64,000 nt of DNA from Actinoplanes ianthinogenes (GTDB taxonomy: Bacteria > Actinomycetota > Actinomycetes > Mycobacteriales > Micromonosporaceae), in contig NZ_AP023356.1 of assembly GCF_018324205.1 (NCBI RefSeq), positions 6,573,501 through 6,637,500 on the forward strand, read 5' to 3'. Positions 36,500 to 46,275 of this stretch are shown piece by piece. The notes under the pieces were generated by a model. It was not told where the DNA came from and did not search any database. It saw nothing but the letters and a program-made list of their open reading frames with translations. The first letter of the stretch is position 1; every line of letters starts with the position of its first letter. A program made the translations under genes and the position numbers.

Positions 36500-36545
36500 A
36501 TGCCCTTCGGAGCGCGAACCCCACCAGCCCACTGACGTAGACGAG

Positions 36546-39353
<2,808 letters not shown>

Positions 39354-39374
39354 GCCAGGTTCCCCGCGCCACCC

Positions 39375-39405
39375 GGGCCGATCTCGCCACCCGCGAGGTC
39401 GGCCC
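39375..39405 (+). terminator. leuS terminator hairpin
   Basis: GGGCCGATCTCG pairs with CGAGGTCGGCCC (one G-T wobble) around a 7-nt loop, 22 bp after the leuS stop. Confidence 0.7.
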
Positions 39406-39586
39406 GTCGCTTTCGGCCATCGCCGGCGACAACCATCCCCGCTGCCGCGATGCCGCCGGCTTCCGCGCGGATCCTTTTCTGGTACGACTGGCAGTCCCGT
39501 GGCGGTCGGCTCGCGAGGCCGAGGCCCCGAACGACCGCGGCGCGTGTCGTGCGGGTCCGCTGGGGGACCGCGCAGCGCCCGCCCGC

Positions 39587-39706
39587 CTGCAGCTCGTCCG
39601 TCTGCAGCTCGTCCGTCTGCAGCTCGTCCGTCTGCAGCCCGCCCGCCTGCAGCCCGCCCGCCTACAGCCCGCCCGCCTACAGCCCGCCCGCCTGCAGCCC
39701 GCCCTC
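39587..39706. repeat. 15-bp tandem repeats, eight copies
   Basis: Eight 15-bp units, three of CTGCAGCTCGTCCGT type then five of C(T/C)(G/A)CAGCCCGCCCGC type. They lie in the 39354-39812 interval after leuS, which has no supported gene. The unit length keeps every frame open, creating spurious long frames on both strands. Confidence 0.85.
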
Positions 39707-39812
39707 CCAGGGGGAGCCAGCCCATCGATCATTTTGGGCTAGAAGGCCAAGATCCCGCAGACGGCCTGTGGATAACCGGCTGCTGTGGAGACCGCTCGAT
39801 ACGGTTCGCGGG

Positions 39813-40535
39813 ATGGAGATCGCGGAAAGCTTCGTGCGCCGGGCCGACGTCCTCGCTCCGGGGCTGGTCGAGGGGTTCTATCTGCAGGGGTCGGTGGCGC
39901 TCGGGGACTACCGGGCGGGGGTCAGTGACGTCGACTTCGTGGCGGTCACGTCGCGGCCGCCGGCGCCCGAGCTGATCAGGCGGATCCATCAGGAGCTGCC
40001 GCGCCGGCCGCATCTCGACGGGGTCTTCGTGGGGTGGGACGACCTGCGGCGGGATCCGGCGGAGCTCCCGCCCGGGCCGGCCGTGCACGAGGGTCGGGTG
40101 CTGGCCGCCTCCGACTTCGAGCGGAACCTGGTCACATGGCACGTGCTGGCCCAGGCCGCGGTGACGCTGCGCGGGCCCGAGCGGCCGGAGATCTACACCG
40201 ACTGGCCGGCGCTGGCCGAGCGGACCCGGGCGAACCTGGACTCCTACTGGCGGCCGTGGGTCCGGCGGCTGCGGGTCGGCCCGGCCGGGTTCACGGGCTG
40301 GGCGGTCTCCTGGACGGTACTCGGGGTGGCGCGGCTGCGGCACACCCTGGAGGCGGGGGAGGTCACCTCGAAGACGGCGGCGGGTGAGTTCGCGCTGCGG
40401 GCCTACGGGAACCGCTGGGAGCGCATCGTCGGGGAGGCGCTCCGGATCCGCTGCGGCGGAGCGTCCCGCTACCGGAACCCGGTGCGCCGCCGTGCCGACC
40501 TGTTGGCCTTCGCGGAGCGGGTGCTGGCGGACTGA
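39813..40535 (+). CDS. Nucleotidyltransferase-fold (aminoglycoside adenylyltransferase-like) protein
   Basis: A 240-residue protein. The nucleotidyltransferase motif GS-x9-DxD is visible as GSVALGDYRAGVSDVDF at residues 26-42, with a further acidic residue in HLDGVFVGWDD. The C-terminal helical half resembles the aminoglycoside adenylyltransferase domain (AadA/ANT type). ATG 39813 lacks a ribosome-binding site, and a possible -10 (GATACG) suggests a leaderless transcript. Chromosomal homologues are common in actinobacteria and most have no shown resistance activity, so drug modification should not be assumed. Confidence 0.78.
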   Translation: MEIAESFVRRADVLAPGLVEGFYLQGSVALGDYRAGVSDVDFVAVTSRPPAPELIRRIHQELPRRPHLDGVFVGWDDLRRDPAELPPGPAVHEGRVLAASDFERNLVTWHVLAQAAVTLRGPERPEIYTDWPALAERTRANLDSYWRPWVRRLRVGPAGFTGWAVSWTVLGVARLRHTLEAGEVTSKTAAGEFALRAYGNRWERIVGEALRIRCGGASRYRNPVRRRADLLAFAERVLAD

Positions 40536-40651
40536 GGCGGCCGGCGCCCGGCAGCTCCGCCCGTACCGAAAAAGGCTTTCCGGACAAAACGGCCCGACAC
40601 GGAAGGGCAGACCGTGCGGAGGAGCGGCCCGCGGGTGGGGGAGCGGTCCGG

Positions 40652-41452
40652 TCAGGCCGGAGTCGCGGTGGCCACCGGGCCGGCGGCGCGGCGGGAGGTC
40701 TGGCGCCAGCGGATGACGATCGCGGTGCTCAGGATGAAGCTGATCGCCGCCGGGGCGATCGTGATGGCGCTCATCCGGCCCGGAGCGGCCACCGCGGCGC
40801 CGATCACGGCGTAGGTGACCGTGGACGGGATGGCGGCGATCGTGGTGCCGAGCAGGTAACGCTTGCGGCAGACGCTGGTGGTGCCGTAGGCGTAGCCGAC
40901 CAGGCCGAACGGGGCCAGGGGCAGGAAGCGGACCAGGAGCACGGCGGCCAGGCCACGACGGTTGAGCCAGCCGTCGAGGCGGGCCAGCCGGCCGCCGGCC
41001 TTGGCCTGGAGCGCGCCGCGGCCGGCCCAGCGGCCGGCGTAGTAGGTGGCGATCGCCGCGATCACGGCGGCGGCCAGGGCGGCGATCGCGCCGGTGGCGG
41101 CGCCGAGCAGGGCGCCGCAGGCCACGGTGACCGCGGTCCGGGGGACCAGGACGGACAGGAGCAGGCCGCCCAGCACGGCGACGGCGACGGCGGCGCCCGG
41201 GCCGAGCGCGACCACCGCGTCGCCGATGTCGCGCAGCGGCAGGGTGCTCGCGGCCACCGCGAGGCCGCCGATCAGCGCGGTCAGCACGCCGAGCCGGACC
41301 AGGCGCCGCTTGCGGCTGATCGGGGCGTGCGCCTCCGGCTCCGCCGGAACCGCCGCGACCGGCGGCTCGAGGACGGCGACGGACCGGCTGATCGGCGCAG
41401 CCTGAGAGTCCCCGGCGAGGGCGCCCACGGGGCGTTCAGGTTTGTCGGTCAT
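40652..41452 (-). CDS. TVP38/TMEM64 (VTT-domain) membrane protein
   Basis: A 266-residue protein with a disordered Pro/Ala-rich N-terminus (1-48), a first helix at about 52-70 and a VTT (SNARE-associated/DedA-like) domain. The domain has a glycine-rich GALLGAATGAIAALAAAVIA segment and the conserved loop VRFLPLAPFGLVGYAYG. ATG 41452. VTT-domain proteins are thought to flip lipids across the membrane, including undecaprenyl phosphate in the DedA branch. This gene neighbours murT-gatD but is a separate unit with a 92-bp gap. Confidence 0.88.
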   Translation of the reverse strand: MTDKPERPVGALAGDSQAAPISRSVAVLEPPVAAVPAEPEAHAPISRKRRLVRLGVLTALIGGLAVAASTLPLRDIGDAVVALGPGAAVAVAVLGGLLLSVLVPRTAVTVACGALLGAATGAIAALAAAVIAAIATYYAGRWAGRGALQAKAGGRLARLDGWLNRRGLAAVLLVRFLPLAPFGLVGYAYGTTSVCRKRYLLGTTIAAIPSTVTYAVIGAAVAAPGRMSAITIAPAAISFILSTAIVIRWRQTSRRAAGPVATATPA

Positions 41453-41544
41453 ATGCAGGCCTACCGCCCCAACGGCTCGTCGGTTCAGGACACGGTCGTG
41501 CAGTTTGTTCCGCGCTCGTCTTCGTCGTCGTGGTGCCGAGGCAC

Positions 41545-42258
41545 TCAGGCCGGGGCCGTGGCGGCGAACCGCTCGCCCCTCAGCCGCTCCGGCCAGGTGT
41601 CGTCAAGGGGCGCAAGCCTATCCGCGCCGGTCGCCCAACGCAGTAGCAGATCGGCTATCGCTGGGTTGCGAGCGAGCGCCGGCCCGTGCGAGTACGTCCC
41701 GATGATCTTGCCGGCCCAGGCGCCCTCGGTGTGCCCGTCGTTGCCGATGCCACCGGTCACCCGGGCCAGCGGCGCGGCGTGCTGGCCCAGGTGAGTGCGG
41801 CCGCCATGGTTCTCAAAACCGGTCAGCGGGGGAAGCCCGAGCCGCGGGTCGATGTCCCCGCGGAGCTCGCCGACCGCCCGGGTCTCACCCCGGTCCGAGG
41901 TGATGTCGAGCAGACCGAGCCCGGCACATTTCGTCCCCTTGGCGAAGAACGAATGACCGAACAGTTGGTAACCCGCGCAGATGGCCAGGACCGAGGCGCC
42001 CTGGTTCACCGCGCGGTGCAGGCCGCCGTCGGTGATCAGCCGCTGCGAGGCGAGCGACTGCGGGCCGTCCTCGCCGCCGCCGATCAGGTAGATGTCGGCG
42101 GTGGTGGGCATCTGCATGTCGGAGCGGACCTCGTAGGTCTCCACCGGGATGCCGCGGGCGGCCGCCCGGTGCGCCAGGATCAGCAGGTTGCCCCGGTCGC
42201 CGTAGGTGGAGAGCAGATCCGGGTAGATCCAGACGATCCGCAAGGTGCTGTCGTTCAT
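41545..42258 (-). CDS. gatD: Lipid II isoglutaminyl synthase, glutaminase subunit GatD
   Basis: A 237-residue class I glutamine amidotransferase of the CobB/CobQ-like type. The nucleophile Cys is in LAICAGYQLFGHSF and the catalytic His in IGTYSHGPALARNP. It liberates ammonia from glutamine for MurT, which amidates the alpha-carboxyl of D-Glu in the stem peptide of lipid II. It starts 21 bp after the murT stop. The pair modifies precursors made by the dcw cluster that begins 2 kb to the right. Confidence 0.94.
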   Translation of the reverse strand: MNDSTLRIVWIYPDLLSTYGDRGNLLILAHRAAARGIPVETYEVRSDMQMPTTADIYLIGGGEDGPQSLASQRLITDGGLHRAVNQGASVLAICAGYQLFGHSFFAKGTKCAGLGLLDITSDRGETRAVGELRGDIDPRLGLPPLTGFENHGGRTHLGQHAAPLARVTGGIGNDGHTEGAWAGKIIGTYSHGPALARNPAIADLLLRWATGADRLAPLDDTWPERLRGERFAATAPA

Positions 42259-42279
42259 GCCTTGACCTCGGTCTTGGTG

Positions 42280-43515
42280 TTAATTGACACGGTCGAGCAC
42301 CGCGCGGATGTCCTGGAACGCCGTGTAGTTGGCGATCACCTCGAGGCGGCCGGGCGGGACCGCGGCCAGCGCCTCGTCGAAGGTGTTTACGTGCTGGAAC
42401 GGCACCCGGTTCACTTCCAGCCGGACGGCCAGGTCGAACGCCCGGTCGCCGGTGATCAGCACGCGCCGGTCGCGCAGCGGGGCGAAGTCGACGTCCCACA
42501 GCCACGAGGTGTCCAGCCCGTCGGGGTCCCGCGCGTTGATCGAGAGCAGCGTCGGCGCCTGGTCGGCCATGTCGAACGCCTCCAGCCAGCTCGCCGGGTT
42601 CTTGGCGAGCAGCAGCCGGATGTTGCGGCCGTCCCGGTCGACCTGCGCGTACCGCCCCGCGATGGAGGTCACCCGGGAGAGTCGCGGGAGGGCCTCGATC
42701 GGGCGGACCCCGAACTCACCGGCGACCGCGAGGGCGGTGGCCGCGTTACCCAGGTTGACCTTGCCGGGGAGCTGGAGCTTGACCAGGTGCCAGTCGCCGC
42801 GCGGGTCGATGACGCCGTCCTCCTCGACCACCCACTGCGGGGTCGGCCGGCGCAGCGGGCAGCCGGTGCACCACCAGTCACCGTTCGCCCGCTCGATCGG
42901 GTGGCCGCTCTCCGGGCAGACGAACGAGTCGTCGTGCCAGCGCTGACCGGCGCTGAACCACGTGGTCTGCGGGCTGCTGACGGCTGCCCAGACCACCATC
43001 GGGTCGTCCGCGTTGGCCACCACCCGGATCTCGGGGTGGCCGGCCAGCGCGGTCTTCCACAGCTGCGCCATCATCGCCACCTCCTTCGCCCGGTCGAGCT
43101 GGTCGCGGGAGAGGTTGAGCAGGGCCACCACCTTGGGCCGGGTGGAGTCGATCACCTGGGCCAGGTAGTGCTCGTCGACCTCCAGCACGGCGAACGGGGT
43201 GTGTCCCTCTTTCGCCAGGGCCGAGGTGTGGCCGGTGGGCATGTTCGCCCCGTAGCCGTTGGTGGCGACCCGGCCGAGCACGCCGACCGCGGCCGCGGTG
43301 AGCCGGGTGGTGGTGGTCTTGCCGTTGGTGCCGGACACCAGGGCGACGGCGCGCCCGGACGACAGGTGGGCCAGCAGGTCCGGATCGATCTTGAGGCCGA
43401 TCCAGCCGCCGATCACCGAACCGTCGCCGCGTCCCGCGGCCCTGGAGAGCGCGGCCGCGGTCTTCGACGCGGTGGTCGCGACTATGGCCCGCAGGGGCAT
43501 CTTCCCGTCCGTCAC
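42280..43515 (-). CDS. murT: Lipid II isoglutaminyl synthase, ligase subunit MurT
   Basis: A 411-residue Mur-ligase-like enzyme. The P-loop is VSGTNGKTTTTRL (near residue 62), followed by a Mur central domain (EVDEHYLAQVI, NLSRDQLDR), and a C-terminal DUF1727-type region (ANYTAFQDIRAVL). It carries the MurT cysteine-ribbon insert, here CPESGHPIERANGDWWCTGC. The second expected Cys (CPxCG) is Ser, leaving three cysteines. GTG 43515 is chosen because TACCCT ends seven bases upstream (leaderless); ATG 43500 is the alternative. Paired with GatD. Confidence 0.93.
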   Translation of the reverse strand: MTDGKMPLRAIVATTASKTAAALSRAAGRGDGSVIGGWIGLKIDPDLLAHLSSGRAVALVSGTNGKTTTTRLTAAAVGVLGRVATNGYGANMPTGHTSALAKEGHTPFAVLEVDEHYLAQVIDSTRPKVVALLNLSRDQLDRAKEVAMMAQLWKTALAGHPEIRVVANADDPMVVWAAVSSPQTTWFSAGQRWHDDSFVCPESGHPIERANGDWWCTGCPLRRPTPQWVVEEDGVIDPRGDWHLVKLQLPGKVNLGNAATALAVAGEFGVRPIEALPRLSRVTSIAGRYAQVDRDGRNIRLLLAKNPASWLEAFDMADQAPTLLSINARDPDGLDTSWLWDVDFAPLRDRRVLITGDRAFDLAVRLEVNRVPFQHVNTFDEALAAVPPGRLEVIANYTAFQDIRAVLDRVN

Positions 43516-43726
43516 GCCAGCGAGGGTACCGGACCCCGGGGTTACGTCGCGTTGCCGGAAGGCACCCACCACCGTTGCTGTGGCCCTCCTCCCATCGGAT
43601 TACCACGTTTGCGCCGGTGCCCTGACGTTTCGGGGTTCCTAATGGGTTACCACCCGAGAAATTGTGTGTTCTGGTTCACTTCCCTATTTCGACGGAATGT
43701 AGTCGGATGAATGCAATCGGTGATGA

Positions 43727-43752
43727 CATTTGTCTTGCGGAGCGAACAAATG
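43727..43752. other. Inverted repeat in an A/T-richer gene-free stretch
   Basis: CATTTGT (43727-43733) and ACAAATG (43746-43752), perfect 7-bp arms with a 12-bp spacer. They lie in the A/T-richer 43640-43820 part of the gap between murT and the riboswitch. They could be an operator for the leader that carries the c-di-AMP riboswitch. No coding gene is supported in 43516-43872. Confidence 0.45.
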
Positions 43753-43872
43753 GGACAGCGTCCGTCATGCCAAACACGGTGTGTGACTGAATCGCACCTG
43801 ACGATCATGGGCGAATTCAGGTACCAAAGATTCGCCGGCAGCAACCGCTCGCCGGTCGCGACGATCCGGTTC

Positions 43873-44085
43873 ACGCCGAGCCCTGCCCCGGGCCGGTCGA
43901 CGCGAACGCCCAAGCACCAGAACAGCTGACAAGGCATCAGGGGGCAGGGACGGGGGACCCATTTACCGGTCCGCGCCGGCGCCGCACGCCCCACGGCGGC
44001 GCCATCGGTCGGACCTTGGGGTGAAGCCACCACGGTGGCCGGGCAAGCCTTCCCGCCCGAACCCGACAGCTAACCTCGCAGGCGT
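43873..44085 (+). promoter_or_regulatory. c-di-AMP riboswitch (ydaO/yuaA class)
   Basis: Conserved ydaO elements occur in order. ACGCC (43873-43877) pairs with GGCGT (44081-44085) as P1. P2 is CCCTGCCCC (43881-43889) with GGGGCAGGG (43941-43949). Then come GGGGGACCCA (43952-43961), GGGGTGAAG (44018-44026) and CCCGACAGCTAACCTCG (44062-44078). The Bacillus ydaO RNA has GGGGGACCCA, GGGGUGAAUC and CCGACAGCUAACCUCGUA at the same points. The P2 loop carries an unusual 51-nt insert. The ribosome-binding site GGAGGG (44089) of the NlpC/P60 gene begins four bases after P1. Confidence 0.92.
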
Positions 44086-44105
44086 GCCGGAGGGATCTCT
44101 CAACC

Positions 44106-44936
44106 GTGCACGAACACAGTTCGAGCCGGGGCCGCCGCATGTCCGGCGCCGGTACCGTCGCACTGTCCCTGGGCCTCTGCCTCTGCGCCGGCCAGCTCAT
44201 CGGAGCTTCCCCCGCGGTCGCGTCCACCACGCAGGCCGCGAGCACGACCGCCGGCACGGCGGCCGCTGCGGCGAAGGTCACGCCCAAGTTGACCGCCTCG
44301 GTCAACACCCGGAGCCTCGCCTGGGGCTCCACTCTCAAGGTCACCGCCAAGGTCATCGACCCGCGCACCGGCAAGGTCGCCAAGGGCACGGTCCGGCTTC
44401 AGGCCTGGCGGACCAACAAGTGGGTCACCTGGGACACCGAGACCGTGAAGAGCGGTGCGGTCACCCTGGCGGCCCGTCCGACCTCCAAGGGCGTCGGTTC
44501 CGGCGTCTACGTCCGCACGCTCTTCACCGGCAGCGGCTACAACCAGGCCGCCTCCACCAAGGTCAAGATCTCGGTCAAGTCGAGCGGCGCCAAGATCCTC
44601 GCCGAGGCGAAGAAGCACAAGGGCGCGCTCTACCTGTTCGGCGCCGCCGGGCCCAAGCGGTTCGACTGCTCCGGGTTCACCAAGTACGTGTACAAGAAGG
44701 CGGCCGGCAAGAACCTGCCGCACAAGGCGAACTCGCAGCAGAAGTACGGCAAGGCGGTCAGCAAGTCGCACAAGCGGGTCGGCGACCTGATCGTCTTCCG
44801 CTCCGGGTCGTACGGCTACCACGCGGGCATCTACGCGGGCGGCGGCTACATGTACGACTCGCCGCACACCGGCGCGCGTGTCGGGAAGCACAAGATCTAC
44901 GGCAGTAACTACGTCGTGCGGCGTCTCGTCGCCTGA
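44106..44936 (+). CDS. Secreted NlpC/P60 peptidoglycan endopeptidase
   Basis: A 276-residue exported protein: signal peptide about 1-40 (GTVALSLGLCLCAGQLIG, AVAS), an Ig-like region about 60-155 (RSLAWGSTLKVTAKVIDP), and a C-terminal NlpC/P60 domain. The domain has catalytic Cys in KRFDCSGFTKYVY (about 180), His in YGYHAGIYAGGG (about 240) and a third polar residue in DSPHTGARV. It should cut D-Glu-mDAP-type bonds in the wall. GTG 44106 has GGAGGG 11 bases upstream, and translation or transcription is probably gated by the c-di-AMP riboswitch. A perfect 19-bp hairpin follows. Confidence 0.93.
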   Translation: MHEHSSSRGRRMSGAGTVALSLGLCLCAGQLIGASPAVASTTQAASTTAGTAAAAAKVTPKLTASVNTRSLAWGSTLKVTAKVIDPRTGKVAKGTVRLQAWRTNKWVTWDTETVKSGAVTLAARPTSKGVGSGVYVRTLFTGSGYNQAASTKVKISVKSSGAKILAEAKKHKGALYLFGAAGPKRFDCSGFTKYVYKKAAGKNLPHKANSQQKYGKAVSKSHKRVGDLIVFRSGSYGYHAGIYAGGGYMYDSPHTGARVGKHKIYGSNYVVRRLVA

Positions 44937-44991
44937 TGCCGGGCGCCGGCGCCTCCGTGAGTCGCCAGCGCCCTAGTAAGTAAGGAAACAC

Positions 44992-45034
44992 CGCCAGTGG
45001 GGCGCGACCCGGTTCGGGTCGCGCCCCACTGGCG
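44992..45034 (+). terminator. Perfect 19-bp terminator hairpin
   Basis: A 19-base arm (44992-45010) is repeated exactly in inverted form (45016-45034) around the 5-nt loop GGTTC, 55 bp after the NlpC/P60 stop. There is no T-run. It is the longest perfect stem I noticed in the window and probably insulates the dcw promoter from the upstream gene. Confidence 0.78.
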
Positions 45035-45135
45035 TTCCCGGTGCGGCACGGGCGGCCGGTCGCGGTCCGCGCCCCGCCTTCTGATCGCTGACCGGTTTCC
45101 GGTACGACCGCAGCGCCACGGCCCGGGCCGGCTCT

Positions 45136-45299
45136 CCACCCCTCACCGGCGGGATCCGTCCACATGGGCGCCGCCGGACCCTCCACTTTCGGCGCGGGCG
45201 ACCCTCCACAAGTCCCGGCGGGAGCCTCCACTCTCCTCCACCGGGGTCCTCCACTCTCCTCCACCGGGGTCCTCCACTTCTCTCCCCGCCGCACTCCAC
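45136..45299 (-). repeat. Phased array of GTGG(A) motifs, reverse orientation
   Basis: Ten CCAC (GTGG on the minus strand) motifs, mostly within TCCAC, start at 45136, 45160, 45183, 45206, 45228, 45238, 45251, 45261, 45274 and 45296. Spacings are 22-24 bp or alternate 10 and 13 bp. Part of it is a 23-bp tandem repeat (45225-45293, unit CCTCCACTCTCCTCCACC plus GGGGT). Another pair 10 bp apart lies at 45400 and 45410. The core is the same as in the forward mraZ boxes at 45476. No gene is supported in 45035-45610. Confidence 0.7.
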
Positions 45300-45475
45300 A
45301 ACCCTCCCCAAGCGGCTGAACAGTGCTTTTCGGGCGGAGTTATCGACCCTCCTGCGCCGGATGTCGGAAACCGGACCTGGTGGATCATGGTCTCGCCCTC
45401 CACTCCGCGCCACCGCCTGTGAACTGGGATTACGTCCGCGAAAACGGCTCGTGAGCGATCGCTTTCGGGTTGCAG

Positions 45476-45509
45476 GTGGAGGGAAGTGGAGTAGAGTGGG
45501 GCGCAGTGG
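45476..45509 (+). promoter_or_regulatory. MraZ-binding boxes upstream of mraZ
   Basis: Four GTGG cores at 45476, 45486, 45496 and 45506, exactly 10 bp apart (GTGGAGGGAA, GTGGAGTAGA, GTGGGGCGCA, GTGGCAGGAC). Direct repeats one helical turn apart in the mraZ promoter region are the known MraZ operator design, used for autoregulation of the dcw operon. Confidence 0.85.
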
Positions 45510-45610
45510 CAGGACTGAGCGGACGACACCGAGAGCCTGCCGGCCCGAGTTGACAGACGGTCCACTCCCTCCGCGAAGGAGCGGCCGTCCCGGCAAAGGG
45601 GTGGGGGCCG

Positions 45611-46042
45611 ATGTTTCTCGGCACGCACACCCCTCGGCTGGACGAGAAGGGCCGGCTGATCCTCCCGGCGAAGTTCCGAGATGAGCTGGCGGGAGGTGTC
45701 GTGATCACGAAGGGGCAGGAGCGCTGTCTTTACGTGTTCCCGATGCCGGAGTTCCAGCGCATCGCGGGCCAGCTGCGCGAGGCGCCGGTGACCAACAAGG
45801 CCGCCCGGGCTTACAGCCGGGTGTTCTTCGCCAGCGCCCACGACGAGGTGCCTGACAAACAGGGCCGGGTCACCATCCCCGCACACCTGCGGGAGTACGC
45901 GAGTCTCGGCCGGGATCTCGTGGTGATCGGGGCCAGCACCCGGGTCGAGATCTGGGACAAGCAGTCCTGGGACGACTACCTCTCGGCGAGCGAGGAAGAG
46001 TTCGCCGACATCGAGGAGGGGGTGCTGCCCGGCGGACTGTAA
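45611..46042 (+). CDS. mraZ: MraZ transcriptional regulator of the dcw cluster
   Basis: A 143-residue protein with two AbrB/SpoVT-like halves. It opens FLGTHTPRLDEKGRLILPAKF and repeats the pattern in DEVPDKQGRVTIPAHLREYA (about residues 78-97), including the conserved DxKGR and LPA-type residues. The second copy has DKQGR. It should assemble into a ring and bind the four GTGG boxes 100 bp upstream. ATG 45611 is preceded by a G-rich GGGGTGGGGG. First gene of the dcw cluster; a 233-bp gap separates it from rsmH, where I see no other gene. Confidence 0.96.
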   Translation: MFLGTHTPRLDEKGRLILPAKFRDELAGGVVITKGQERCLYVFPMPEFQRIAGQLREAPVTNKAARAYSRVFFASAHDEVPDKQGRVTIPAHLREYASLGRDLVVIGASTRVEIWDKQSWDDYLSASEEEFADIEEGVLPGGL

Positions 46043-46275
46043 GGCGTGGCACTCGGTGGGCCGCTGGGACTTCCGGCCCGACCGCCACTGCTTGCCGTAC
46101 TGCGAGATCTCCAGCCGCTCCCGCTCCTGGCGCCTCTTCCCCGGCGCCAGGCGCGTGTCCGGGCCCGGTCATACCGGCGCGGGCAGAGCGGATGGGGATC
46201 TGGCGGTACGGATGGCGGCCGGGCCGGCATGGCAGCAACAGGTAACAACCGGGTGTAACGCGATCAGGTGGGGCA

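Noticed and set aside
39813..40535. Calling this an aminoglycoside-resistance gene
   Set aside because: The nucleotidyltransferase motif is present, but chromosomal homologues are widespread without shown resistance, and the context gives no support.
43647..44033. Possible 128-residue protein on the minus strand over the riboswitch
   Set aside because: It lies across conserved riboswitch blocks, has no ribosome-binding site and no family resemblance.
46046..46258. Small protein between mraZ and rsmH
   Set aside because: The frame is Leu/Pro/Arg-rich with no ribosome-binding site or recognisable motif; the interval is better read as leader or spacer.
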